From Acidimicrobiia bacterium (GTDB taxonomy: Bacteria; Actinomycetota; Acidimicrobiia; IMCC26256; PALSA-610): a stretch of 64,000 bases of DNA. Shown here one piece after another: positions 25,690 to 34,285 of the stretch (position 1 is its first letter; every line of letters begins with the position of its first letter). The notes beneath the pieces are model-generated. The model was not told the origin of the DNA. It saw only the letters and a program-made list of their open reading frames with translations, and ran no database searches. The stretch is taken from positions 483,965 through 547,964 of the forward strand of contig BPGH01000001.1 in the NCBI GenBank assembly GCA_026002935.1, read 5' to 3'. The position numbers and the translations under genes were made by a program.

Positions 25690-26948
25690 TCGACCTGCGG
25701 CGCCTGCGCGACGACCCCGGCTACCGGCGCGGGGTCGAGCGCAAGCGGGTGCGCGCCGGACTCGTCGACGAGGTGCTCGAGCTCGACGCGCGCCGCCGGG
25801 CGGCGGTCGCGCAGGTCGACGCGCTGCGCGCGCGCCAGAAGGCGGCGTCGAAGGAGATCGGGAAGGCGCCGCCGCAGGACCGCCCGGCGAGGATCGAGGC
25901 CGCCGCGGCGCTGAAGGAGGAGCTCGCGGCCCAGGAGAAGGACCTCGCGGCGCTCGACGCCCGCCTGCGCGACCTCGCGCTGCAGGTCCCGAACCCGGCA
26001 CACCCGGCGGTGCCCGACGGCGGGGAGGACGACGCCGCGGTGGTGCGCACCGTCGGCGAGCCGGGCGCGGGCGCACCCGCGCTCGACCACGCCGCGTTCG
26101 CGGACGCGATGGGGTTCGTCGACACCGAGCACGCCGCGGAGGCGAGCGGCAGCCGGTTCGCGTACCTGATGCGCGAGGCCGCGCTCGTGGAGCTGGCGCT
26201 CGTCTGCCACGCGATGCGCGTCGTGGTCGGTCACGGGTTCGTGCCCTCGGTGACGCCGACCCTCGTGCGGGAGCGCACGATGGAGGAGGCGGGGTTCTTC
26301 CCCACCGACCGGGCGCAGGTGTACGAGGTGGACGGCGGCGAACTGTTCCTCGTCGGCACCAGCGAGATCGCGCTGTCGGCGCTGCACCGCGGCGAGACGC
26401 TGCCCGCCGAGCGGCTGCCCGCCCGGTACGCGGGCCTGTCGACCTGCTACCGCCGCGAGGCCGGCACCTACGGCAAGGACACCCGCGGGATCTTCCGCGT
26501 CCACCAGTTCGACAAGGTCGAGATGTTCTCGTTCGCCGAACCCGGCGACTCGGAGGCCGAGCACGAGCGGATCCTCGCGATCGAGGAGGAGATCATCGGC
26601 GGGCTCGGCATCCCCTACCGCGTGGTCGACATCGCGGCCGGCGACCTCGGCGCGGCGGCCGCCCGCAAGTTCGACATCGAGGGGTGGCTGCCGTCGGAGG
26701 GCCGCTACCGCGAGCTCACGTCGTGCTCGAACTACCTCGACTTCTCGGCCCGGCGGCTCGGCACGCGTGTGAGGTCGGCACGGGGCACCGAGCTCGTCCA
26801 CACGCTCAACGGCACCGCCTGCGCGATCAGCCGGACGCTCGTGTTCCTGTTCGAGCACTACCAGGAGCCCGACGGCGGCTTCGCGGTGCCCGACGTGCTG
26901 CGCCCCTACACGGGGTTCGCGCGGGTCGAGCCACGCGTGCCGCAGTAG
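25686..26948 (+). CDS. serS: seryl-tRNA synthetase
   Basis: 420 residues, class II. The N-terminal tRNA-binding coiled coil (about residues 25-105) precedes the catalytic core. Motif 2 is 'TCYRREAGTYGKDTRGIFR', then 'HQFDKVEMF', and motif 3 is 'NGTACAISRTL'. It charges both tRNA-Ser genes found in this window. The start is the GTG overlapping the pheA stop. A hairpin follows the stop. Confidence 0.96.
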   Translation: MIDLRRLRDDPGYRRGVERKRVRAGLVDEVLELDARRRAAVAQVDALRARQKAASKEIGKAPPQDRPARIEAAAALKEELAAQEKDLAALDARLRDLALQVPNPAHPAVPDGGEDDAAVVRTVGEPGAGAPALDHAAFADAMGFVDTEHAAEASGSRFAYLMREAALVELALVCHAMRVVVGHGFVPSVTPTLVRERTMEEAGFFPTDRAQVYEVDGGELFLVGTSEIALSALHRGETLPAERLPARYAGLSTCYRREAGTYGKDTRGIFRVHQFDKVEMFSFAEPGDSEAEHERILAIEEEIIGGLGIPYRVVDIAAGDLGAAAARKFDIEGWLPSEGRYRELTSCSNYLDFSARRLGTRVRSARGTELVHTLNGTACAISRTLVFLFEHYQEPDGGFAVPDVLRPYTGFARVEPRVPQ

Positions 26949-26957
26949 CCGGGCCGG

Positions 26958-26984
26958 GGCCGCGGGATGCGGCGGCCCGCGGCC
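26958..26984. terminator. hairpin between serS and the convergent zinc-ribbon gene
   Basis: ggccgcggg (26958-26966) and cccgcggcc (26976-26984) form a perfect 9-bp stem with a 9-nt loop between two convergent stop codons. Probably bidirectional; no T-run. Confidence 0.5.
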
Positions 26985-27005
26985 GGGCGCCCGCCCGCGG
27001 GGCGG

Positions 27006-27350
27006 TCAGTGCGGGGCGAGGCCGCGCAGCGCGGCGTGGAGCGCGGCGTCGTCGGCGAGGAGACGGGCCGTGCGCTCGACGTCGTCGAGCGTCAGGCGGG
27101 GCCCGCCCGCGGGGCGCTCGGCGAGCTCGGCGGGCAGCTCCCAGTACTCGAGCCGCGCCCCGGCGCCCAGCGCGGCGTGCGCCGCGGACGCGGTGGTGGG
27201 GGCCACGAACCGGGTGCGGCACCAGGGGCAGCGCGCCCGGTACTCCCAGGCGTCGCGGCCGACGCAGCCCCGCAGGGTCACCTCGGTCGCGGCGACCCGG
27301 CCCACCCCGCAGTCGGGGCACTCGACCAGTGCCACCGCGCCCTCGGTCAT
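27006..27350 (-). CDS. zinc-ribbon protein of unknown function
   Basis: 114 residues. Two CxxC knuckles ('VECPDCGVGRV' and 'ARCPWCRTRFVAPT') form a predicted zinc ribbon. An acidic helical C-terminus ('LTLDDVERTARLLADD') follows. The ATG at 27350 is supported by AAGGAG eight nt upstream. Function unknown; the ribbon suggests nucleic-acid or protein binding. Confidence 0.75.
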   Translation of the reverse strand: MTEGAVALVECPDCGVGRVAATEVTLRGCVGRDAWEYRARCPWCRTRFVAPTTASAAHAALGAGARLEYWELPAELAERPAGGPRLTLDDVERTARLLADDAALHAALRGLAPH

Positions 27351-27506
27351 CGGGTGCTCTCCTTCCATCCCTTCCCCGCAACGGGATGATCGGCGCACGT
27401 TCACCGAGTTGTAGCCCGCCCGTGACACTCCCGGGTGGACCGCGCGGCGTGGCCGGGGGCTCCCGGGCGGCGGCCGGGTGACGCGGCCGTCGGTAGCCTC
27501 GGCCGC

Positions 27507-27589
27507 GGAGGGATGCCGGAGCGGCCGAACGGGGCGGTCTTGAAAACCGCTGTGCGCGAGCACCGTGGGTTCGAATCCCACTCCCTCCG
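27507..27589 (+). tRNA. tRNA-Ser (UGA)
   Basis: Acceptor GGAGGGA/TCCCTCC. The anticodon stem around CTTGAAA gives TGA. Long variable arm; T-loop GTTCGAA. Discriminator G followed by CCG, so CCA is not encoded. TAGCCT at 27494-27499 is a well-placed -10 box. Confidence 0.95.
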
Positions 27590-27612
27590 CCGCGGGGCGG
27601 GCGACCCGGCGC

Positions 27613-28756
27613 TCAGCCGCGGGTGGGACCTGCGGCGCCGGCCGGGTCCTCGGGGTCGCCGATGCTGAACCGCCACTTGCAGCAGACGTCGTCGGCGCTG
27701 CGGCGGGGCGGGATCGCGAGGATCTCGACCCGCATGTCCGGGTGGTACATGCGGGTCGTCTCGATCATCGACTTCGGGCAGGTCGAGTGGCAGTTCTTCT
27801 CCAGGATGTCGGGCCGTCCCATCGCCTCCCACTGGTCGACCGCGACGCACCGGTTGAACGTCATGATCCCGACGTCGGGCTCGGGCATCTCGAAGGTCAC
27901 GTCGAACGCCTTGCCGGGCAGCGCGGTGACGTCCATCTGGAGGTCCTTCATCCAGTCCGCGACCGTGTTGCCCGTGATCCCGAGGTACTCCTCCTTGAGC
28001 TTCTTCACCCCGGGCAGGACGGTGTGGCCCCACAGGGTCCACTGGATGTCGAACATCACGTCGAGCCCGTGGCGCACGACGATCTGCGCGGCCCACGCCT
28101 CGATGCACTGCAGCAGGTACTCGTGGCTCCCGAGGAACCACGTGACGAGCTGCGCCTTCGGCAGTCCGAGCAGGTCGCCGCGGGGGCTGAACAGGCCCGT
28201 GTACGTCACGCGCGTGTGCGGGCGGTCGGCCTCGGGGACCCGCGCGTTCGGGTCCTCGTAGGTGAAGCTCGGCCGGCAGGAACTCGGCGCGCATCCGGTC
28301 GAGCTCGGGTGCGACCTGGCCGGTCCACGCCGCCCACTCGATCTCCGCCATCGTCTCGGCGCCGTAGCGCCGCGCCACCTCGTCCGCCCAGGCGTCGACG
28401 CACAGCAGCAGGTACGCCTCGCTCCACGGCAGGATCCGCGTCGCCAGCGCCTCGACCGAGAAGTCGGTGAAGCGCAGGTCCGGCCGCCACGGACCGCTGT
28501 AGTCGGGCAGCTCGGCGCCGGAGTCGCCGTCGAGGAGGTGGCGGGTGTCGAGCGTCGTGCGCGGGTACGTGACGGTGTCGTCGACGCGGGGGAACCTCGG
28601 GTAGTTCGTGAGGTCGACGCCGAGCATCAGCGTGAACTCGTCGGCGCCGTAGCCGTCCTCGAGGTGGGCGCCGGGCCGGCGCCGGTCGAGGAACGCCTCG
28701 ATCTGGTCGTCCGCGGCGGGTGCGGGCGGGCGGCGGTCGTCGGTGGTCTCGGACAC
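27613..28756 (-). CDS. conserved unknown protein with internal duplication and C-terminal Cys motifs (one frameshift)
   Basis: About 380 residues. Two similar helical units follow each other: 'VEALATRILPWSEAYLLLC' with 'DAWADEVARRYGAETMAEI', and 'AQLVTWFLGSHEYLLQC' with 'EAWAAQIVVRHGLDVMFDI'. The end has 'CHSTCPKSMIET' and 'DDVCCKWRFS', four or more Cys that could bind metal. The frame breaks at about 28262-28275, where one extra base separates 'EFLPA' from 'SFTYEDPNARV'. GTG start with a GGAGGT site. It is divergent from a TetR regulator across a 32-bp palindrome, so is probably its target. The C-terminal Cys pattern faintly recalls the ATC-hydrolase (L-2-amino-thiazoline-4-carboxylate hydrolase) family, but I do not recognise it securely. 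Confidence 0.75.
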
Positions 28757-28775
28757 GGGGACCTCCTCGCCGGCG

Positions 28776-28807
28776 GCGTGGGACTAGCCGATCGGCTAGT
28801 CCCACGC
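28776..28807. promoter_or_regulatory. 32-bp perfect palindrome, TetR operator
   Basis: The left half GCGTGGGACTAGCCGA is followed directly by its exact reverse complement, centred at 28791/28792. It lies between the divergent unknown gene and the TetR gene. A second, shorter core (AGCCGATCGGC, 28815-28825) is centred 29 bp away. It covers the likely promoter region of both genes. Confidence 0.75.
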
Positions 28808-28860
28808 GGACGGTAGCCGATCGGCCCGGGACGTCCAGGCACGTCGGTAGCCTCGCCGTC

Positions 28861-29467
28861 GTGGTCGCCGCCGAACCGTCCCCCGGCCCGCGGGCCACGG
28901 GACCGGACGGCGCCCGCGCCCGCCGCTACAGCGCCGCCCAGCTGCGGACCGTGCGCGCGGCGACCGAGCTGTTCGCCGCCCACGGCGTCGCCGGGACCTC
29001 GCTGCAGATGATCGCCGACGCCGTCGGCGTCACGAAGGCCGCCGTGTACCACCAGTTCCGCACCAAGGAGGAGATCGTCGTCGCCGCGGTCGACCTCGAG
29101 CTCGCGGGCGTCGACGCCGCGCTCGACCGTGCCGAGGCGCTCGGTGGCGGGCCGGAGGCGGTCGAGATCGTCCTCGCGCAGGTCATCGACGACGCCGTCT
29201 CGCGCCGGCGCATCGCTCGCGACGCTGCAGCACGACCCGGTGGTCGCCCGCCTGCTCGCCGGGCACGACCACTTCCAGCGGTTCATGCGCCGCCTCTACC
29301 GGGTCCTCGTGGGCGACGACGCCGGCCCGGAGGCCCGCGTGCGGGCCGCGGTCGTCGCCGCGGCGCTCGGTGGCGCGGTCGTGCACCCGTTCGTCGCGGG
29401 ACTCGACGACGAGACGCTGCGCGCGGAACTGCTGCGCCGGGCCCGCGACCTCGCCAGGGGCCCGTAG
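28861..29467 (+). CDS. TetR/AcrR family regulator (one frameshift)
   Basis: About 201 residues. The N-terminal TetR helix-turn-helix is 'LFAAHGVAGTSLQMIADAVG' followed by 'VTKAAVYHQFRTKEEIVVAA'. The C-terminal ligand domain is helical. One extra base near 29208-29216 interrupts the frame between 'DDAVSRRR' and 'ASLATLQHDPVVARLL'. GTG start, 7 nt after TAGCCT (28848-28853). It probably represses itself and the divergent gene through the palindrome; the ligand is unknown. Confidence 0.87.
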
Positions 29468-29574
29468 CCCTGCCACCTGCACGGCCCGCATCGCCCGCGG
29501 GCTTCACCAACCCCTCGCGGAACCCTCATCTCCACCGGCGACACGACCCCGGGCCCACAGCTACCGTCGGGCGC

Positions 29575-30516
29575 ATGCCGACCACCGCTCCCGCCGGCCG
29601 CACCGATCGCGGCACCCACCGCGGCACGGACCGCCGCCCGAGGCTGGCCCTGGTCGCCGCGGCGGTCGCGCTGGTCGCGGCGGCCTGCGTCCGCTACGTC
29701 GACCCGGTGTTCCAGCAGGTGACGACGACCACGAACCTCGTCTACGCCACCGCGCCGGATCTCGTGACCGGCGCGCCCGTCCAACTGCGGCTCGACCTGT
29801 ACCAGCCCGCGGGCGACCAGGTGGCGAGCCGTCCCGCGATCATCTGGGTCCACGGCGGCGGGTTCCGGGTCGGCAACAAGACCGCGCTCGCCCAGGTCGC
29901 GACCGACTACGCGAAGCGTGGGTACGTGACGTTGTCGATCAACTACCGGCTCGACCCGGGGAACCGCTGCCAGGACGTGCAGGACGGCGAGATCACCGAC
30001 CCCGAGGAGCTGGAGGCCGAGCGTGCCCGCTGCGCGCGGGCGATCATCGCCGCCCAGCACGACGCGCAGGCCGCCGTCCGCTGGCTGCGCGCCAACGCCA
30101 CGACCTACCGCGTCGACCCGGGCCGGATCGCGATGGGCGGCTTCTCGGCCGGCGCGGTGACCGCGCTGCACGTCGCGTACCGCTCGGACGACCCCGGTGA
30201 CGTGGGCGACCACGACGGCCAGGACTCGCGCATCCAGGCGGCGCTCGCGGCCTCGGGCTGCAACTACTTCCCGGACTCGATCGGGCCCGGCGACGCGCCG
30301 GTGTTCCTGCTCGCCTCCGAGTACGACGCCGCGGTGCCGTTCGAGTGCGCCGAGGAGGTCGCGCAGCGGGCCCACGACGCGGGCCTCGTCGCCGAGACGT
30401 TGTTCTACCTGGGTGAGGGCACCCACGCGAAGGCGCTCTACGACAAGTACAAGGCGACCGTCGACCAGCGCTGGACCGCGTTCCTGGTCGAGCAGCTCGG
30501 GCTCGCGAGCCCCTGA
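29575..30516 (+). CDS. secreted alpha/beta-hydrolase (esterase) lipoprotein
   Basis: 313 residues. Signal region with a lipobox-like 'LVAAACV' near residue 37. The hydrolase domain has the oxyanion motif 'WVHGGGFRVGNK', nucleophile 'GGFSAGAVT' and a His late in the chain ('GEGTHAKAL'), the HSL/carboxylesterase pattern. Probably acts outside the membrane on an ester. TACCGT lies 7 nt before the ATG; the frame is open upstream into the TetR gene, but that is not coding. Confidence 0.87.
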   Translation: MPTTAPAGRTDRGTHRGTDRRPRLALVAAAVALVAAACVRYVDPVFQQVTTTTNLVYATAPDLVTGAPVQLRLDLYQPAGDQVASRPAIIWVHGGGFRVGNKTALAQVATDYAKRGYVTLSINYRLDPGNRCQDVQDGEITDPEELEAERARCARAIIAAQHDAQAAVRWLRANATTYRVDPGRIAMGGFSAGAVTALHVAYRSDDPGDVGDHDGQDSRIQAALAASGCNYFPDSIGPGDAPVFLLASEYDAAVPFECAEEVAQRAHDAGLVAETLFYLGEGTHAKALYDKYKATVDQRWTAFLVEQLGLASP

Positions 30517-30534
30517 CCGGCGCGACGGCCGGCG

Positions 30535-32373
30535 TCAGGCCGCGTCGCGCCGCAACGCCCGTTCGAGCGCGCCGAGCGCCCGGGCGGCCTCGGCGAGCGG
30601 GTCGCCGCGCGCGACCTCGGGCCACGGGTGCAGCGTCGGGTCGCCCGGGGCGACCTCCTCGGTGTAGCGACGCGCGACCACCGCGAGTGACGGGTCCCTC
30701 CCGGCCTCGTCGGCGGCGATCAGCTCGCCCGCCGAGAGCAGGCCGACCGCGGTGACCTCGCGGGTCGCGAGCCGCAGCGCGCGCACCGCCCGGTCCACCG
30801 CCGGGCGCACGTCACCTCCCGCCTGCGGGGCCCGCCCGCCGACCGCGACGAGCAGGTCGTACAGGTCGTCGGTGGCGCCCGCCGGGAGACGGGGCGGCGG
30901 CCCGCCCGCACCGAGCGGGAACGACGCCGACAGCCGGTCCACGACCACTCCGCCCTCCTCGACCGCGCCGAGCAGCGCGTCGTGCGCCCGTGCGTGCGCG
31001 TGCGCGCGCCAGGCCGTCGCCCCGATCCCGATCGCCACCGCCGCCACCGCCGCGAGCGCGACCACCGGAACGAGGGCGACCGGACGCCGGGGCGGGTCGT
31101 CGGCGCGCGCGTGCCGCGCCCCCGTGCGGAGGCCGGCGACGAACACGCCCGCGCCGATCGCGAGCGCGAGGTCGACCGGCGCGCGCAGCCGTGGCGCCGT
31201 GACGCTGACGAGGCTGACCGCGCTGAAGTACGCCGCGGTGACCGCGAGCAGCTGCGAGGCGGCCGACCGGCGGGTGCGCCAGAGCCCGGCCGCTCCGGCC
31301 GCGGTGACGACGTAGAAGAGCGGCAGCGTCGCGTGCCGCACCGCGAGGTGGCGTCCGTCGAGCCGCTCGGCCGGTTCGTTGCGGGCGGGCGCCAGCTCGA
31401 ACCAGCGGAGCGCGTTGTCGAGCACGACCCCGAACGGCGCGCCGGGGTCGCCCGCGAGCGCGTCGAGGGCCCGGCGGCGCAGCGCGTCGTCGAGCGCGAC
31501 CTCGTCGGAGTGCGCGAGCCGCAACCGCGCGAAGCGGGGATCGTTGTACGCGTCGACGAACGCACCGTCGTCGAGCGCCTCGGGCGAGTAGCGCGCCGCC
31601 AGGTTGAACCCGTTCGTCGTCACGAGCACCGGCCCGCCGGCCTGCACGGCGTTGCGGACGACCCACGGCGCGACGACGACCGCGGCGACCACCGCCAGCC
31701 GCAGGGCGTGCCGCCACCCGAGCCGCCACAGCACCCATGCGCCGAGCGCGACCACCAGCCACTGGGCGCTCGCGCGCGTCAGCGCGAGCAGCCCGAGTGC
31801 CGCCCCGCCGGCGACCGTTCGCCCCCCGGCGAGCGCGAGCACGACGACGAGCAGCAGCAGGCACCCGAGCGTCTCGCCCAGTGTCGTGACGTCGTTCGCG
31901 ACGAGCTGTGGGGAGAGCGCCACGGCGAGCCCGGCGGCGAGACCGGCCGCCCGGCCGCCGATGCGCGCGCCGACCGCCACGGCGAGGACGGCGGTGGCGG
32001 CGCCGAGCAGGACGTTGACCGCCTGCGCGACCCCCACGTGCGCGCCGAACAGCTCGAACAGCGGTGCGACGACCGCGGGGTACAGCGGGGGGCGGCCCGC
32101 GGTCGGGTGCTCGAAGCCGAACGGCACCGGCTGCACGAACCCTCGGCCGTCGGCCAGCGCCGCGGCGATGCGGAAGTAGCTGTCCGCGTCGCTGTCGGGC
32201 GTGTAGCCGCGGCGCGCGACGACCGTGTAGACGACCCGCACCCCGAGCGCCACGGCGCCGACACCGGCGAGCGTCCCGGTGCCCGGGAGGGACGGACCCG
32301 TGCCGCGCGCGGCAGGGCGCGCCTTCGGGTCGGCGGGCGTGGCCGTGCGGGCACCGCCGCGGTCCTCCGCCAC
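30535..32373 (-). CDS. GT-C type membrane glycosyltransferase (PMT/ArnT-like)
   Basis: 612 residues with about ten membrane helices. The first loop carries 'YTPDSDADSYFRIAAALADG' and 'FEHPTAGRPPLYPAVVAPLF', matching the acidic catalytic loop of family 39-like enzymes that use polyprenyl-phosphate sugars. A soluble C-terminal part of about 150 residues follows. Acceptor unknown. Divergent from the 32432 gene; TAGCCT lies 8 nt before its GTG. Confidence 0.8.
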   Translation of the reverse strand: MAEDRGGARTATPADPKARPAARGTGPSLPGTGTLAGVGAVALGVRVVYTVVARRGYTPDSDADSYFRIAAALADGRGFVQPVPFGFEHPTAGRPPLYPAVVAPLFELFGAHVGVAQAVNVLLGAATAVLAVAVGARIGGRAAGLAAGLAVALSPQLVANDVTTLGETLGCLLLLVVVLALAGGRTVAGGAALGLLALTRASAQWLVVALGAWVLWRLGWRHALRLAVVAAVVVAPWVVRNAVQAGGPVLVTTNGFNLAARYSPEALDDGAFVDAYNDPRFARLRLAHSDEVALDDALRRRALDALAGDPGAPFGVVLDNALRWFELAPARNEPAERLDGRHLAVRHATLPLFYVVTAAGAAGLWRTRRSAASQLLAVTAAYFSAVSLVSVTAPRLRAPVDLALAIGAGVFVAGLRTGARHARADDPPRRPVALVPVVALAAVAAVAIGIGATAWRAHAHARAHDALLGAVEEGGVVVDRLSASFPLGAGGPPPRLPAGATDDLYDLLVAVGGRAPQAGGDVRPAVDRAVRALRLATREVTAVGLLSAGELIAADEAGRDPSLAVVARRYTEEVAPGDPTLHPWPEVARGDPLAEAARALGALERALRRDAA

Positions 32374-32431
32374 GGCGCCGGAGGCTACCGGGGCGCGATC
32401 GCCCCGTGACGGTCCGCGCTAGCGTCCCCGC

Positions 32432-34276
32432 GTGCCCGAAGCCGTGCGCCTGGAGCCGCACCGCGACCCGGCGCGCGAGGCGCACCCGCCGTCCGGACCG
32501 GGCGTGGCCGGCGCCGCGGGCGGCCGGACGGGCCGGCGGGCCGACGCCGCCGCCCTCGGGTTCTTCGTGCTCGTCGCGTCGGTGTTCGCGATCCCGCGGT
32601 GGCCGTCGGCGTGGGCGAGCGAGATCCCGGGCGACAGCGGCGACGCGCTGTTGAACCTCTGGATCCTCGAGTGGGCCGGCCGCCACGCCGCGAGCGGGTG
32701 GCGGGACCTGTGGGACACGACGATCTTCTGGCCGAACACGAACACGCTCGCCTACAGCGAGTCGATGCTGCCGGTCGCGCTCGCCCACCGCGCGCTCGCC
32801 TCCGTCACCGGCTCGGGCGTGCTGGCCTTCAACCTGCTGCACCTCGCGGCCTGGACCCTGGCCGGATGGGCCACCTACCTGCTCGCCCGGCGCCTCGGTG
32901 TCGGCGCGCCCGGTGCGGTCGTCGCGGGGCTCGTGTACGCCGTCGCGTGCCCCCGCCTCGCGCACGTGTCCCACTTCCAGCTCGGGTTCGGGTCGCTGCT
33001 GCCGGTCGCGCTGCTCGTACTCGTGTGGTTCTCCGAACGGCCGGGGCCGGTGCGCGGCGCCGCGCTCGGCGCCGCCGCGGCCGTGTGTGCACTGTCCAGC
33101 AGCTACTACGGCGTGATGCTCGCCGTCGGGCTCGCGATCACCGTGCCCGTGTTCGCGCTGGCGCGCGTCCGGGCCGGAGGTGTGCGTCCGGTCGTCACGG
33201 GGCTCGCCGTGGCCGGGTTCGTCGGCGCCGTCCTCGTGCTCCCCGTCGCCAACCAGTACCGCGTGCTGCAGCGGGACCCGCACTTCCGCCGCGACGCCGA
33301 GCCCGCGCTCGCCGCCCACCTCGCCGACTTCCTGCGGGTGACGCCCGAGCACGTGCTGCTCGCCGGCGTGCCGCCGTTCGAGTCCCGCTCGCGGCCCGAG
33401 TCGGCGACCGTCGAGAACCGGCTCTACCCGGGGCTGCCCGCGCTCGCGCTCGGGGCCGTCGGGCTCGCGGTCGTGGTGGCTGCCGCGCGGCGTGCCGAAC
33501 CGGGAGCGCGGCGGCTGCTCGTGCTCGCGGTGCCGGGGGTGGTGCTCACCGTCCTCGCGTTCGGGGACCGCCTGGAGGTGGCCGGGCACTCGCTGTGGAT
33601 GCCGTACTCGGCGCTGCGGGACGTGCCCGGCTTCAGCGGGGTGCGCGCCACGGCCCGGCTCGTCGCCTACGGCGTCCTCGTGCTCGGGTTGCTCGCGGGT
33701 GCCGGGCTCGGGTGGCTGCTCGCGCGCCTGCCGGCCCGGCCGCTGCGCGCCCTCGCCGCCGGCGCGGCGGTCGTCGCCGTCGGCGCCGAGTCGTTCATGA
33801 CCGTCGGCTTCGTGCGGGTGCCGGGCGACGAGGCGCACCGGGCCGTCAACGAGGCCCTCGCCGGGCGGGAACCGGGCGCGGTCGTCGAGCTGCCGGTCGG
33901 CTCGCCGTCCGACGGGTGGGTGTGGGCGTTCGTCGAGATGCCGCGCCAGTACCTCTCGCTCGTCGACGGGCACCCGCGCGTCGGCGGCTACAGCGGGTTC
34001 GCCCCCCCGGGCTTCGACGAGCTCGCGGCGACGCTGGAGACGTTCCCGGCGCCCGCGGCGCTGCGGGCGCTCGACGCGCTGGGCGTCCGGTACGTGGTCC
34101 TGCGCACCGACCCGCCCGGCGACCTCGACGCGACGCAGGCCGAGCACGTCGCTGCCGACGGGGTGGGCGCCTACCCGGAGGCCCGCGCCCGGGCGATGGT
34201 GGACGCGCTGCCCGGCGACCGGGTGGCACACGCCGAACGGGTCGGCGACGCGTGGCTGGTGGAGCTGGCGCGCTGA
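32432..34276 (+). CDS. polytopic membrane protein, probable GT-C-like glycosyltransferase
   Basis: 614 residues with about twelve helices and a C-terminal extracellular domain of about 150 residues. The first outer loop has 'IPGDSGDALLNLWILEWAG' and 'DTTIFWPNTNTLAYSE', a GT-C-like acidic loop. No closer family recognised. The GTG is 6 nt after TAGCGT (32420-32425). It sits between two other GT-C candidates, suggesting a shared envelope-glycan role. Confidence 0.7.
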   Translation: MPEAVRLEPHRDPAREAHPPSGPGVAGAAGGRTGRRADAAALGFFVLVASVFAIPRWPSAWASEIPGDSGDALLNLWILEWAGRHAASGWRDLWDTTIFWPNTNTLAYSESMLPVALAHRALASVTGSGVLAFNLLHLAAWTLAGWATYLLARRLGVGAPGAVVAGLVYAVACPRLAHVSHFQLGFGSLLPVALLVLVWFSERPGPVRGAALGAAAAVCALSSSYYGVMLAVGLAITVPVFALARVRAGGVRPVVTGLAVAGFVGAVLVLPVANQYRVLQRDPHFRRDAEPALAAHLADFLRVTPEHVLLAGVPPFESRSRPESATVENRLYPGLPALALGAVGLAVVVAAARRAEPGARRLLVLAVPGVVLTVLAFGDRLEVAGHSLWMPYSALRDVPGFSGVRATARLVAYGVLVLGLLAGAGLGWLLARLPARPLRALAAGAAVVAVGAESFMTVGFVRVPGDEAHRAVNEALAGREPGAVVELPVGSPSDGWVWAFVEMPRQYLSLVDGHPRVGGYSGFAPPGFDELAATLETFPAPAALRALDALGVRYVVLRTDPPGDLDATQAEHVAADGVGAYPEARARAMVDALPGDRVAHAERVGDAWLVELAR

Positions 34277-34285
34277 GCGGGGCGG

